From assembly GCF_000160755.1 (NCBI RefSeq), contig NZ_GG668579.1, forward strand, positions 252,255 through 316,254: a DNA stretch of 64,000 bases, in the 5' to 3' direction. The translations under genes and the position numbers were made by a program. Positions within the stretch are counted from its first letter, which is position 1; every line of letters starts with the position of its first letter. Origin of the DNA: Proteus mirabilis ATCC 29906 (GTDB taxonomy: Bacteria > Pseudomonadota > Gammaproteobacteria > Enterobacterales > Enterobacteriaceae). Below, one piece after another: positions 10,729-18,336 of this stretch. The notes below the pieces were generated by a model. It was not told the DNA's origin, ran no database searches, and saw nothing but the letters and a program-made list of their open reading frames with translations.

Positions 10729-11730
10729 TCACCCTCCGTAATGTGGCAATGAATCAAGAATATAGTCCGGTCCCGTCACATCCTGGAAACCGTCCTCATT
10801 CTCTTCATCACTGAACTCAATCTCATCAGATTCATGGTCGGTTAACCGGCCATGGTCATACTCGCTGTATCCGCAGAAACCACAGCCTTCTTCGGCATAG
10901 ACATGACGGACCTGACAGCGGAAACGCGCAGACAGAGCACACAAAACCGCTGCTGACGGCGGCCCCCACGGAGTATCAAACTCTGCGGATAACTCCGTCG
11001 CATACCCGCCATCAATACAGTGAAAACCACTGCCGTTCGGCCATTTCACACCATAACGGCACTGATAAAGGTGATATGTACTGTTACCGGGGGCAAACGC
11101 CTGCCAGCGCGCCTGCCGCCAGATGACCTCCGGTGTTTTCCATAAACAGCCGTTAAAACCGTGTAATTCAGCCGCAAGGCTGGTCGGTAACAGAGTCCGC
11201 ATATCCATCGGTATGGCTTCTCCGGTACTGCGAAGGTACTGAATATCCTCCCAGGCTGTCGCCACCCGGCTCTCATCCTCTCCGGTAAACCGGTTAAGCC
11301 AGTCAAAACTGCTTCCCGATAACAACGGGGACAGTCTCGCTTTCTGCGTCGCCGTCAGCGAGTCCCAGGAATGGTACGCCCCGCCTTCAGATAACCACAT
11401 CTGATACCACTGATGGATTTGCTGACAACATGACGGTGTCAAATCCGGTGCAGTCATCAGCAGGTCAACCCAGTGCGTGAAAGCCGTGTTTCCCGGGGAA
11501 ACAGGCCCGGTTGCACCGTATGAAGTCAGTTCCGGTAACGGCGGAAAAGACAGCGGTCTGACCGGTTTCAGTATCCCCGCGCAGCCGGCCAGCAACAAAT
11601 GCAGACTTTGTGCTATCGCCGTCTGCCAGGCGGGTATCCCATCATCCGCATATATCCAGTGTTTAAGAGCCGGCATATCCGCCGCGTTGTGTAAGGTGAT
11701 GTCAAGTCGGTTCGAGCACCAGTTTGGCAT
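10729..11730 (-). CDS. DUF1281 / Api92-like ferredoxin-fold protein
   Basis: The MPNWCSNRL start and the C-terminal block with GVKWPNGSG and ELSAEFDTPWGPP are hallmarks of the DUF1281/Api92-like family found on plasmids, phages and ICEs. Its biochemical role is unknown. The product has 333 residues, with an acidic tail after about residue 298 (HESDEIEFSDEENEDG). A palindromic repeat copy (11488-11502) is embedded in frame as SPGNT. The gene has its own attenuator-like leader and terminator, so it is probably monocistronic. Confidence 0.75.
   Translation of the reverse strand: MPNWCSNRLDITLHNAADMPALKHWIYADDGIPAWQTAIAQSLHLLLAGCAGILKPVRPLSFPPLPELTSYGATGPVSPGNTAFTHWVDLLMTAPDLTPSCCQQIHQWYQMWLSEGGAYHSWDSLTATQKARLSPLLSGSSFDWLNRFTGEDESRVATAWEDIQYLRSTGEAIPMDMRTLLPTSLAAELHGFNGCLWKTPEVIWRQARWQAFAPGNSTYHLYQCRYGVKWPNGSGFHCIDGGYATELSAEFDTPWGPPSAAVLCALSARFRCQVRHVYAEEGCGFCGYSEYDHGRLTDHESDEIEFSDEENEDGFQDVTGPDYILDSLPHYGG
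11488..11502. repeat. Palindromic repeat (GTTTCC...GGAAAC family), copy in DUF1281 gene
   Basis: GTTTCCCGGGGAAAC, the same 15-base core as at 10011, again inside a coding frame and again encoding SPGNT. Confidence 0.6.
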
Positions 11731-11752
11731 GATGATGTCCTCTTTTCAGAAT

Positions 11753-11794
11753 AAAAAAGAGGGCTTATCCCGTGAGGAACAAGCCCTCACGGGA
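11753..11794 (-). promoter_or_regulatory. Attenuator-like leader of the DUF1281 gene
   Basis: On the minus-strand transcript the first hairpin (TCCCGTGAGG / CCTCACGGGA, 10 bp, 11768-11794) competes with a second (GAGGGCTT / AAGCCCTC, 8 bp, 11759-11788) that is followed by six T. The arms overlap, so only one can form. The T-run ends 22 bases before the start codon. Confidence 0.65.
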
Positions 11795-11814
11795 AAGATG
11801 TCAGTCGTTAATCG

Positions 11815-12114
11815 TTAAGGATTATCCGGCATGACATCCGGGTTAATGGCACCGCTCAGCTGAGCCTGTGCAAGTAAGGCATCGCTGTCACTGACATACG
11901 GGGATGCCGGCAGATAACAGGATGCATTCAGTTTATCCAGGTGGTACTTATCCACCAGACGGTTGACCACCGATACCGGCGATATCCCGAGTTCAATCAT
12001 CCGGGACACCTCAGCATCATCGGACAATCCGGTATCACTCAGCGTAATGCCGTAATGCACTTGCAGTAACTGATGTACCAGTAACTGAAAGCGGATAATG
12101 GTCATTTTGTTCAT
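11815..12114 (-). CDS. Unknown 99-residue ICE protein
   Basis: I do not recognise it. It is a soluble, mostly helical-looking protein (MNKMTIIRFQLLVHQLLQ...), with the segment VVNRLVDKYHLDKLN near the middle. The start at 12114 has AGGAGA 8 bases upstream. It begins 9 bases after the ardC-like stop codon, so the two genes form one transcript. Genes accompanying ArdC in mobile elements are often early-transfer or toxin/antitoxin functions, but nothing here proves either. Confidence 0.65.
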   Translation of the reverse strand: MNKMTIIRFQLLVHQLLQVHYGITLSDTGLSDDAEVSRMIELGISPVSVVNRLVDKYHLDKLNASCYLPASPYVSDSDALLAQAQLSGAINPDVMPDNP

Positions 12115-12123
12115 CGCAGTCTC

Positions 12124-13098
12124 CTACGCGGCCTGTCGGGATGCGGCCACATTCAGTAAAAACTCACAGGCCTGGCGGGCCTGCCCGGCGGCCCGGAACA
12201 ACGCTTTTTTGTCCGATTTCAGTACCCGCAGCCAGCTGTCAAGATAGCTTTCATGGTTCACTTCTCCCTCGACGCTTAACTGCGCACAAAGAAAAGCGCT
12301 GCCCATTTCCGCAACCAGCTCCTCAAAACTGTACAGCGGGTCACCAAACTTCAGGGACGATGAGGTGATGCCTTCACGGGCCAGCCTGGACGGATGACCG
12401 GTACTGTGCACCAACTCATGCAGTAAGGTGGCCTGGTAATCGGCATTCCGGTCAAACTGTGACGACAGCGGCATCACAATCCGGTCCTGTGACGGACTGT
12501 AATACGCCCGGTTCTGCGCCGCACTGGTCACCTTCACGCCGCTGGCATTCAGGATATCCAGCACCCGGTGCGTGGCCGGCAGGGTTATCCCTGCTGTCTC
12601 CTCTCCGGGTAGTCGCCGGTTTTCGTAAAAATGCGCCGGCAGGTCATCACACTGGGCTATGTTAAATAACGGATTCGCCTTTATCATCGGCACCTCCGTC
12701 ATCACCACCTCACCGTGTTCATCCCGCAGCAGCTCACCGTGACGGTCTTTTGCCGGCACCTTCACCGGTTTGAATATCACAGTATTCGTCGCCATTTCGC
12801 CTTTACGGACATGGCCACCCAGTTGCTGTGCCTGACGGTAAGTCAGCCAGATATCGTAACCAAAGCCCTGCTCCGCCGCCGACAACCATAACAGCAGCAC
12901 ATTTATCCCCTGGTAGGAATGACCGGTCAGGGCGTTCACCGGAAAACCGGTGCCTGTCCCTTCCGACGGCCGCCATGGTCGTTTCCACGGACGGGTGCCT
13001 TTTTCCAGCGCGGCCACAATACGGTCAGTCACTTCCTGATAAATATCGCGAACCGGCTTATCCGCTGCCGGACGGCGTTTACGGTCAGATTTTTTCAT
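12124..13098 (-). CDS. ardC: ArdC-like antirestriction protein with zincin metallopeptidase domain
   Basis: It probably protects incoming DNA from host restriction. The N-terminal ArdC domain (about residues 15-140) has the typical DIYQEVTDRIVAALEKGTRPWKRPW opening and the GFPVNALTGHSYQGIN segment. The C-terminal domain is an MPTase-PolyVal-type zincin with LLHELVHSTGH (HExxH plus third ligand) near residue 240. The start at 13098 follows GAGGG at good spacing; the frame is open to 13167, but that stretch carries the leader hairpins. It is cotranscribed with the 99-residue gene downstream. Confidence 0.85.
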   Translation of the reverse strand: MKKSDRKRRPAADKPVRDIYQEVTDRIVAALEKGTRPWKRPWRPSEGTGTGFPVNALTGHSYQGINVLLLWLSAAEQGFGYDIWLTYRQAQQLGGHVRKGEMATNTVIFKPVKVPAKDRHGELLRDEHGEVVMTEVPMIKANPLFNIAQCDDLPAHFYENRRLPGEETAGITLPATHRVLDILNASGVKVTSAAQNRAYYSPSQDRIVMPLSSQFDRNADYQATLLHELVHSTGHPSRLAREGITSSSLKFGDPLYSFEELVAEMGSAFLCAQLSVEGEVNHESYLDSWLRVLKSDKKALFRAAGQARQACEFLLNVAASRQAA

Positions 13099-13113
13099 CG
13101 GAATACCCTCAAT

Positions 13114-13156
13114 AAAAAAGGTGTATCCCGTCCTGACGGTGAGATACACCATCAGG
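13114..13156 (-). promoter_or_regulatory. Attenuator-like leader of ardC
   Basis: The transcript first offers CCTGATGG / CCGTCAGG (13132-13156, one G-U pair). It then offers GGTGTATC / GATACACC (13120-13150), followed by six T and, 16 bases on, the start codon. The 5' arms overlap, making the two structures mutually exclusive. Confidence 0.65.
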
Positions 13157-13186
13157 TGAAAAAACAATATGGTTAATTTTCAACCG

Positions 13187-13240
13187 GCGTTTCCAGTGGA
13201 AACACTGATTAAAATGTGTTCAGTGCTTCCCGGGGAAACA
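13187..13240. repeat. Two palindromic repeat units upstream of ardC
   Basis: GTTTCCAGTGGAAAC (13189-13203) is followed, at 36 bases' spacing, by GCTTCCCGGGGAAAC (13225-13239). Sequence after the first core (ACTGATTAAAA) matches the array at 39644-39775, so this is the same repeat family. Confidence 0.65.
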
Positions 13241-13356
13241 CCTTACCTGATTACCACCAGGCCACAAAAAACAGTGACTCTGCGTCAAAGTCAAACGTCT
13301 CCGTTATCTCTGACAGCCAGCGTCTGACGCCTTCCACATCAGCCCAGTACGCCTCA

Positions 13357-13899
13357 TCATAAGCCGTTGAAACCAAAAAAAAAGCCCTCAGTGGTCGGGA
13401 ACCGTGTCTGACAGTTTTCCGGTGTCAGTGCCTGCAAGTCCTGCTGTAAAGCCCGCAGATGGGCCTCTGTCACCAGCACCTTTTCACAGTTCTCAAAAGC
13501 CCCGATATGGTCATGCACCCACTTAAACAGCGCATTAACCTTACGGAAATACCCGACTTCAATATCGCCGTCGCTGTCCGCTTCTGCGTAACGTGAGGCG
13601 GGTATCCGGCTTTTGTCTGTACCACGCTTTTCACTGGCATAAAAGTAAATATCGAGTCCCTTCTGCTCAGCATCTCTGACACACGATAACGCACACGCCA
13701 GCGTGTCCCAGTTGATCCCCAGCTCCGCATCAAAATGATGTGCAACATGCGTTAATGTTGCCCGTGTCTCTGCCGGACAAGCCGTTTCATCAACATAGGT
13801 AACATCATCGGGGAACCACATCTCACACAAGACGAATGCCTCCGGATTGCAGCGGGATAAATCCGCTATCAGTTCCCGTATCGTACAGGCTCTGGCCAT
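13357..13899 (-). CDS. Unknown protein, C-terminus frameshifted at a T9 tract
   Basis: I do not recognise a named family. The product has 180 residues as read and ends GFFFGFNGL. The minus-strand coding run of nine T (13375-13383) encodes the three Phe. In the -1 frame the sequence stays open for about 42 codons (VSTAYDEAYWADVEGV... to LFFVAWW) and ends at 13251, which looks like the true C-terminus. The gene is therefore either frameshifted or expressed by slippage on T9. Its start overlaps the stop of the upstream gene as TAATG, so the two are translationally coupled. Confidence 0.65.
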   Translation of the reverse strand: MARACTIRELIADLSRCNPEAFVLCEMWFPDDVTYVDETACPAETRATLTHVAHHFDAELGINWDTLACALSCVRDAEQKGLDIYFYASEKRGTDKSRIPASRYAEADSDGDIEVGYFRKVNALFKWVHDHIGAFENCEKVLVTEAHLRALQQDLQALTPENCQTRFPTTEGFFFGFNGL

Positions 13900-14411
13900 T
13901 ATCCTGCCTCCGGTAAACCTATCCCTTCCGGTAACGTCAGGATAAGATAAGGAAATACCTGACTGACATAGTCCAGCACCGGCTGCCAGTCCCGGATATC
14001 CCCGTCAGAAGAGACCGAAAAATATCCCGGGCACAGGTTGTACAACAACAGTAATGCCGCGACTACAAACACGTCATAGGGTTTGTATGCTGTCTTGCAG
14101 AAATCCCAGTAGTCCTCTACGGGGATTTCGCGCTGAACAATAAACGTCTCATGATTCATGTCATCAGCCGCATTACCGTTAAAACAAAGCGCCTCACCGT
14201 CGTCGGTGAATAATGAGCCATCATTCAGCCGTTTTTCCTCCAGGCCATCACACAACACAATAGGTTTATCTGGGTATCCGCCGCAAATCTGCTCTGCGGA
14301 TATGGGATTGGCCAGATAGTGGTGATAGAGCTTGTCCAGATGTTCACGGAAGTTCTGCCACATCAGGGGGTCAACGCTTTGTTTTTGTGTAAAATAATGT
14401 GTATATCCCAT
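13899..14411 (-). CDS. Unknown 170-residue ICE protein (MGYTHYF type)
   Basis: It starts MGYTHYFTQKQ, an N-terminus I associate with a conserved family of unknown function on plasmids and ICEs. The middle (ICGGYPDKPIVLCDG) and the segment FCKTAYKPYDVFVVAALLL are also typical of that family. The start at 14411 has GAGGA upstream. It carries its own attenuator-like leader and is coupled by a TAATG overlap to the 180-residue gene downstream, so the two products probably act together. Confidence 0.7.
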   Translation of the reverse strand: MGYTHYFTQKQSVDPLMWQNFREHLDKLYHHYLANPISAEQICGGYPDKPIVLCDGLEEKRLNDGSLFTDDGEALCFNGNAADDMNHETFIVQREIPVEDYWDFCKTAYKPYDVFVVAALLLLYNLCPGYFSVSSDGDIRDWQPVLDYVSQVFPYLILTLPEGIGLPEAG

Positions 14412-14433
14412 GTGATAAATCCTCATTCTGATT

Positions 14434-14478
14434 AAAAAAATGGCGGATTCATCTCCTGACGGAAATCAATCCGCCGGG
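14434..14478 (-). promoter_or_regulatory. Attenuator-like leader of the MGYTHYF gene
   Basis: The first hairpin is CCCGGCGG / CCGTCAGG (14455-14478, one mismatch, one wobble). The competing second hairpin is GGCGGATT / AATCCGCC (14442-14475), followed by A and seven T. The start codon is 23 bases beyond the T-run. Confidence 0.6.
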
Positions 14479-14521
14479 CGGGGTCATAACAAAAAGTCAA
14501 TGGTGCTATCAGTACAACAAA

Positions 14522-14878
14522 TCAGCGACACCAGGCATAACGCACCTGTGCCAGCTGGTATGTCAGTGCAAATCCGGCACGGGAGGCCGCTTTTATGGAA
14601 CAAAATGTCCTGCTGTCCAGCGAGGTTATCAACGAATGAAAGCGGTATTCTTTCGAATGCGCGCCCAGACGTACAGTAATGCGGATCCTGAACTGCCGGG
14701 GATTCACTTTCACCACCGTCGCACGGTAAGCGCGCCGGCCGGTTCGGTTACTTATCCACGGTAATTCACCGGGTATCCCTGACGAAACAAACGGTATACG
14801 GTCATAAAAACGGTACAGCCGTTGCATGATCAGACTCAGAAATGAAAATGGTTTGTTTTCTGGCAGTAAAACAGACAT
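14522..14878 (-). CDS. Unknown 118-residue basic protein
   Basis: I do not recognise it. The product is rich in Arg, with a hydrophobic N-terminal stretch and a basic, beta-like middle (YRATVVKVNPRQFRIRITVRLG), which could bind nucleic acid, although that is only a guess. The start at 14878 (MSVLLPENK) follows GGAGA. It has its own attenuator-like leader and is probably monocistronic. Confidence 0.55.
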   Translation of the reverse strand: MSVLLPENKPFSFLSLIMQRLYRFYDRIPFVSSGIPGELPWISNRTGRRAYRATVVKVNPRQFRIRITVRLGAHSKEYRFHSLITSLDSRTFCSIKAASRAGFALTYQLAQVRYAWCR

Positions 14879-14893
14879 GTGTGTTTCTCCGGT

Positions 14894-14941
14894 AAAAAAA
14901 GACGGAGAAACGTCCACCTGACGGGGAGTTTCCCCGTCGGG
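14894..14941 (-). promoter_or_regulatory. Attenuator-like leader of the 118-residue gene
   Basis: The first hairpin is CCCGACGGGG / CCCCGTCAGG (14917-14941, one mismatch). The second is GACGGGGAAAC / GTTTCTCCGTC (14901-14938, one G-U pair), followed by seven T. The start codon follows 15 bases after the T-run. This is the clearest member of the leader family. Confidence 0.7.
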
Positions 14942-14974
14942 TAGGTAAGTAAAAAAAGAATGAATGCCGGCAAA

Positions 14975-15397
14975 TCAGTCGCTCAGTTCGATACCGACAA
15001 GGTATTCATCAGCCATCTCCATTGCCATCCATTCACTGACGGTCTCATCCAAGCCGGCTTCACAGCCTTTCTGCCAGATCACTGCATCAATCCGCTGACC
15101 GATATCCGGTAAACGGCGAAGCAGACATGCCGGCCAGGGTCTCATCAGACCATCCGCACGCCACAGTAATAATCTGCCGTAAGCAAATCCGGCATCATAA
15201 AGCGTACACTTCATCAGCGAAATGGAATGAGGGCGGTTTTGCTCACCGGCATACCTTTCAGCCAGTTTCAAATCAGCCTCAACATTTCGCAGTGTCCGGG
15301 CTTCCTCAACCAGCCACATCAGCCATTCCCAACTCCGGGAATAGCGACAGACGTGATCGGCCACAAAGAACAGTCCGCGGGTAATGCCATAAATCAT
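14975..15397 (-). CDS. Unknown 140-residue protein, paralogue of the next gene
   Basis: I do not recognise a family. The N-terminus is hydrophobic (MIYGITRGLFFVADHV). A helical middle leads to a block RPWPACLLRRLPDIGQRIDAVIW. The same block recurs (PAFLLHRLTVIAERLDPEIW) in the broken gene just upstream at 15473-15881, so the two arose by duplication. I use the ATG at 15397; a TTG at 15406 is the alternative. Its upstream region (15400-15470) lacks the T-tailed leader seen at its neighbours. Confidence 0.55.
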   Translation of the reverse strand: MIYGITRGLFFVADHVCRYSRSWEWLMWLVEEARTLRNVEADLKLAERYAGEQNRPHSISLMKCTLYDAGFAYGRLLLWRADGLMRPWPACLLRRLPDIGQRIDAVIWQKGCEAGLDETVSEWMAMEMADEYLVGIELSD

Positions 15398-15472
15398 GGT
15401 TATCAAACCTGATCAGTAAATGGAAGCAGCCCCATTTCAGGGTAGCTGACTGACACCTGTGAGTCCGTTAAA

Positions 15473-15881
15473 TCAGTCGGTTACATGCTTTTCATTTTCG
15501 TGTTGCAGGCAGCAGCGGTAACCCCAGCGCCAGGCTTCATTCCAGATTTCCGGATCGAGCCGCTCAGCGATGACTGTCAGCCGGTGAAGCAAAAATGCGG
15601 GGGCACCGGTTTGCGAGTCCATAGTAAATCAGGGCGCCAAAACGAAATGCCGTTGTATACAAATCAAGCTCAATAAACGGCAGTTCTCTGTAATCTCCGC
15701 TCTGATACATCCGTTTTTCGTCCAAACGTATCACCTCCAGTTCTTCTGCGGTGATTTTCAGCATCCGGGCATCATTAGCAACGGCCTTCAGTTGCTGAGA
15801 AACACGGGAATGCGGAAATAAATAACTGGCAATACCAGACATTACGTGGGCAACACCATAATTCAATGTAAAAAGAGTCAT
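15473..15881 (-). pseudogene. Frameshifted paralogue of the 140-residue gene
   Basis: Read directly, the frame from 15881 (MTLFTLNYGVAHV) ends at 15564 after ANRCPRIFASPADSHR. At a run of five C (G on the plus strand, 15599-15603) a one-base shift opens PAFLLHRLTVIAERLDPEIWNEAW..., which ends at 15473 and aligns with the neighbouring paralogue. The gene is therefore interrupted by a single-base indel, a true decay event or a sequencing error. Confidence 0.6.
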
Positions 15882-15882
15882 A

Positions 15883-15932
15883 AGGGCTATCCTCAGATAA
15901 GGGAATACAGCCCTCACGGGATGTTTTCCCGT
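15883..15932 (-). promoter_or_regulatory. Variant hairpin leader without T-run
   Basis: ACGGGA / TCCCGT (15916-15932) is followed by AGGGCT / AGCCCT (15883-15914), whose 3' arm ends directly before the ATG at 15881. The transcript also contains CCCGTGAGGG, as in the DUF1281 leader. With no T-run, an effect on translation is more plausible than termination. Confidence 0.45.
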
Positions 15933-15962
15933 ATGGGTCATAAAATCAGTGAATGTCCGCCG

Positions 15963-16325
15963 TTAAGCACCAAACATCAGCGCTTCAACCGGATCTTCAA
16001 ACTGTGCATTTTTGATCGCATCGTTGTAGATACGGCGAAAGTCAGACGCATAAGGCGTTTGCTCAGCCGCTTTCCAGACAGCGCGGACCATTTTCTCAAG
16101 ATGTGGACGGGTAAAATCAGCCTCCACAGATAACGCGCCCAGTTGCTCTGCAACGGCACTGATTATCCAGAAGTTTGGCGGAAAATTATCTTCGTCCGGG
16201 TGCTCGCCAATATCCAGACGGACAAAAGCAAGAACCATGTCGAGCTCACCTGAGAGGTGATGCAGTTGCGTGAGAGAGTGCAGATCGTCAAAAAAAGACG
16301 ATTCCGGAAATGTAGATACCTTCAT
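15963..16325 (-). CDS. Unknown 120-residue acidic protein
   Basis: I do not recognise it. It is a soluble, acidic, helix-rich protein (MKVSTFPESSFFDDLHSL..., C-terminus EDPVEALMFGA) without membrane segments or known motifs. The ATG at 16325 lies behind AGGAGAAA. It is the first gene of the accessory block in the direction of transcription and carries a T-tailed double-hairpin leader. Confidence 0.6.
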   Translation of the reverse strand: MKVSTFPESSFFDDLHSLTQLHHLSGELDMVLAFVRLDIGEHPDEDNFPPNFWIISAVAEQLGALSVEADFTRPHLEKMVRAVWKAAEQTPYASDFRRIYNDAIKNAQFEDPVEALMFGA

Positions 16326-16338
16326 TGAATTTCTCCTG

Positions 16339-16381
16339 AAAAAACGGAGAAATTCCCTGATGACGGGTGATTTCCCCGTCA
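16339..16381 (-). promoter_or_regulatory. Attenuator-like leader of the 120-residue gene
   Basis: TGACGGG / CCCGTCA (16361-16381, 7 bp) competes with ACGGGGAAAT / ATTTCTCCGT (16344-16379, one G-U pair), the latter followed by six T. The start codon follows 13 bases after the T-run. Confidence 0.65.
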
Positions 16382-16413
16382 GCGGGCAGGTTATATGAAG
16401 CGTTGCGTAAAAA

Positions 16414-16633
16414 TAATCCTGATGATAACGCTATTCTGTTATCACCCTCCGTCAATTTCAAGGACGAACGGAGTTCTGTCATCGCCCGTAGGCTCCCGTC
16501 TCAGATGACCCGAGGATTGGCAGTGGCAATCACCCGTAGGCGTTCCTCTCAGATTGCCGGAACATTGGCATTGTTGTCACCCGTAGGCGCTTCTCTCAGA
16601 CAACCGAAGCATTGGCAAGTTGCATTACGCAAC
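16414..16633. repeat. 220-bp hairpin array, copy A
   Basis: At least five hairpins lie in a row. In three, 6-7 bp stems of different sequence (GTCATC/GATGAC, GCAATC/GATTGC, GTTGTC/GACAAC) enclose an almost constant 20-base loop, RCCCGTAGGCKYYYCKCTCA-like. A nearly identical copy in the same orientation lies at 18850-19067. The two copies bracket the SGNH and integrase-like genes. I found no open frame explaining the conservation. Confidence 0.8.
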
Positions 16634-16673
16634 GAGATAAGCAGATTCATTTTTAGCCGTTTTTTTATCTTTG

Positions 16674-17285
16674 TCAATCCTGCCCATTCAGGATTTTTAC
16701 CACTTCTCTGATCACCCGTACTCCCCCTTTACGGGTAATATGTATTCCATCATCAGTTCGTACAGTTTCATTATGAATAACAGATTGCCATTGCGTTCCT
16801 AATATATGAGGCTGATTAATATCCAGATAATGAATATTTAATAACATCGCACTGTGTTTAATTATATGCCGGGTATGTATTAAATAACGTTCATGTTCCG
16901 GATTTTTTAAATGTGGTGGAGATATCCAGACAATTGTCGCTAACGGATTTTCACTTTGAATTTCAGCAATGAATTGAAATACCAGACTGTAATATTTCAG
17001 CCATTCATCCGAACCATATTGAACAAAATCATTTGTTCCGAGACTAATAATCACATTATCAAACTCCCGCAAATCGAAATTATTCACGAAAGCGATCCAA
17101 TCTTTTTTACTTTTATTTATTAACCCCGAACCGGAAACATATTCTGTTTTTATTTTTTCATCCAAAACATATTTTGCTGACATTTCATAAACAGCCGTTA
17201 ATGAATCACCTAAAAATAACGTCTTCGCCATTAACGGAAAACAAAAAGCAAAATTAATAAACAAAATAATTAAACAGACTTTCAT
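16674..17285 (-). CDS. Secreted SGNH/GDSL-type hydrolase
   Basis: This is a probable periplasmic or secreted esterase/acylhydrolase. The 203-residue product starts with a signal peptide (MKVCLIILFINFAFCFPLMA). Block I LFLGDSLT gives the nucleophile Ser28, block III is SLGTNDF, and block V DDGIHIT supplies Asp and His near the C-terminus. The substrate is unknown; SGNH enzymes act on lipids, acetylated sugars or peptidoglycan. The start at 17285 follows GAGGA, 8 bases after the integrase-like gene, so the two are probably cotranscribed. It is much more AT-rich than its neighbours, suggesting separate acquisition. Confidence 0.75.
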   Translation of the reverse strand: MKVCLIILFINFAFCFPLMAKTLFLGDSLTAVYEMSAKYVLDEKIKTEYVSGSGLINKSKKDWIAFVNNFDLREFDNVIISLGTNDFVQYGSDEWLKYYSLVFQFIAEIQSENPLATIVWISPPHLKNPEHERYLIHTRHIIKHSAMLLNIHYLDINQPHILGTQWQSVIHNETVRTDDGIHITRKGGVRVIREVVKILNGQD

Positions 17286-17292
17286 TTTTATC

Positions 17293-18201
17293 TTATTCCT
17301 CAATATCTCCTTTCTGACTATAAACCCGTTTAATATAATCGCCACGACCGTCACCATGCCCTAAATCCATGGAGGTTAATGCATAGGCTTCCTTTTGACT
17401 GAATCCCTGACTGAGATAATATTTTTCAACATCCTGAGCATAGGCATACCGTAAACCATGATTTGATTCTTCGTGAATAAATCCGCCTATCCGTCGCATC
17501 ACATTAATATAACGATCTTTGGCAGAATGTAATGACGGACGATTAATTAAATAACCGTTATGTTTATCCGCATATTCAATGGCTTTATTAATTAATGTTA
17601 ATACACGGGCTTTATCCGGCACTAATGCTTCACGGGGTCTGCCTCCTTTTGTCCCAAAAACCACATGAACGCGATCTTTACCGTTTTTAAGCGCCTGTTG
17701 CCAGGTCCGTAATGATTTTACTGACTGCACTGCTTCTTCATTTCTCAATCCCAGACTACGGGATAACTGCATAGTTAATGCCACCCCCTGATCATAAGGC
17801 TCAATCCGAGCGAGCGCTTCGTGAAAGCGCTCGTCCGATATCGCGGTACGGGTGCCAGCCCTGCTGGCACCTGAAAGCCCCAGCGCCTCATTACTGAGGC
17901 GCTCATGTTTAGGGTCAGCCAGTTTATGACGTCCGGTAACACGAAATATCGCCCGGATAGCCGACATTTCGTTTTGACAGCTGCGTAAACTGATATTCTG
18001 TTCTCTGCGGGCATGGATATACATTTCAATATGGCGGGATTTCAGTTGCTCAACAGATCGTATCTGAATATTCAACCCGGCCAGCTCTGCCGCAACCCGT
18101 TCTGCAATTTTGACCCGGTCTGCAATGGTTTTAAAGCTCCCTCCGGCCTGACGTGCAAGGATATGCATTTCACGGGACAGGGCTTTTGCTCTTCTGGACA
18201 T
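17293..18201 (-). CDS. Integrase-domain protein (second tyrosine-recombinase-like)
   Basis: It fits the Phage_integrase_N/Integrase_1 family common on genomic islands. The N-terminal region MSRRAKALSREMHILARQAGGS is followed by a catalytic half with Arg in SRSLGLRNEEA, GTKGGRPRE, HGLRYAYA (HxxR) and LGHGDGRGDYIKRVY (His and Tyr), so it may be active. I place the start at 18201 (GGAGA upstream), giving 302 residues. A longer form from TTG 18336 is possible. Its target and its relation to the main integrase are unknown. It lies between the two hairpin arrays. Confidence 0.75.
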   Translation of the reverse strand: MSRRAKALSREMHILARQAGGSFKTIADRVKIAERVAAELAGLNIQIRSVEQLKSRHIEMYIHARREQNISLRSCQNEMSAIRAIFRVTGRHKLADPKHERLSNEALGLSGASRAGTRTAISDERFHEALARIEPYDQGVALTMQLSRSLGLRNEEAVQSVKSLRTWQQALKNGKDRVHVVFGTKGGRPREALVPDKARVLTLINKAIEYADKHNGYLINRPSLHSAKDRYINVMRRIGGFIHEESNHGLRYAYAQDVEKYYLSQGFSQKEAYALTSMDLGHGDGRGDYIKRVYSQKGDIEE

Positions 18202-18336
18202 TCTCTGATTCTCCGCCTCTTTCGCTCTCAACTGGTTACCTTTTCCCGGCGCGACGGTTTTATATTGCGCATCCTGCGACCTGACAGATACCTGAGCACC
18301 GGGGCGATAAAAGGTTGAGTTGTTGAGAGGTATCAA

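Noticed and set aside
16414..16633. CRISPR array, because of repeated CCCGTAGGC motifs at about 40-base spacing
   Set aside because: Only three motif copies, no constant repeat of CRISPR length, the intervening sequences pair with each other, and no cas genes are present.
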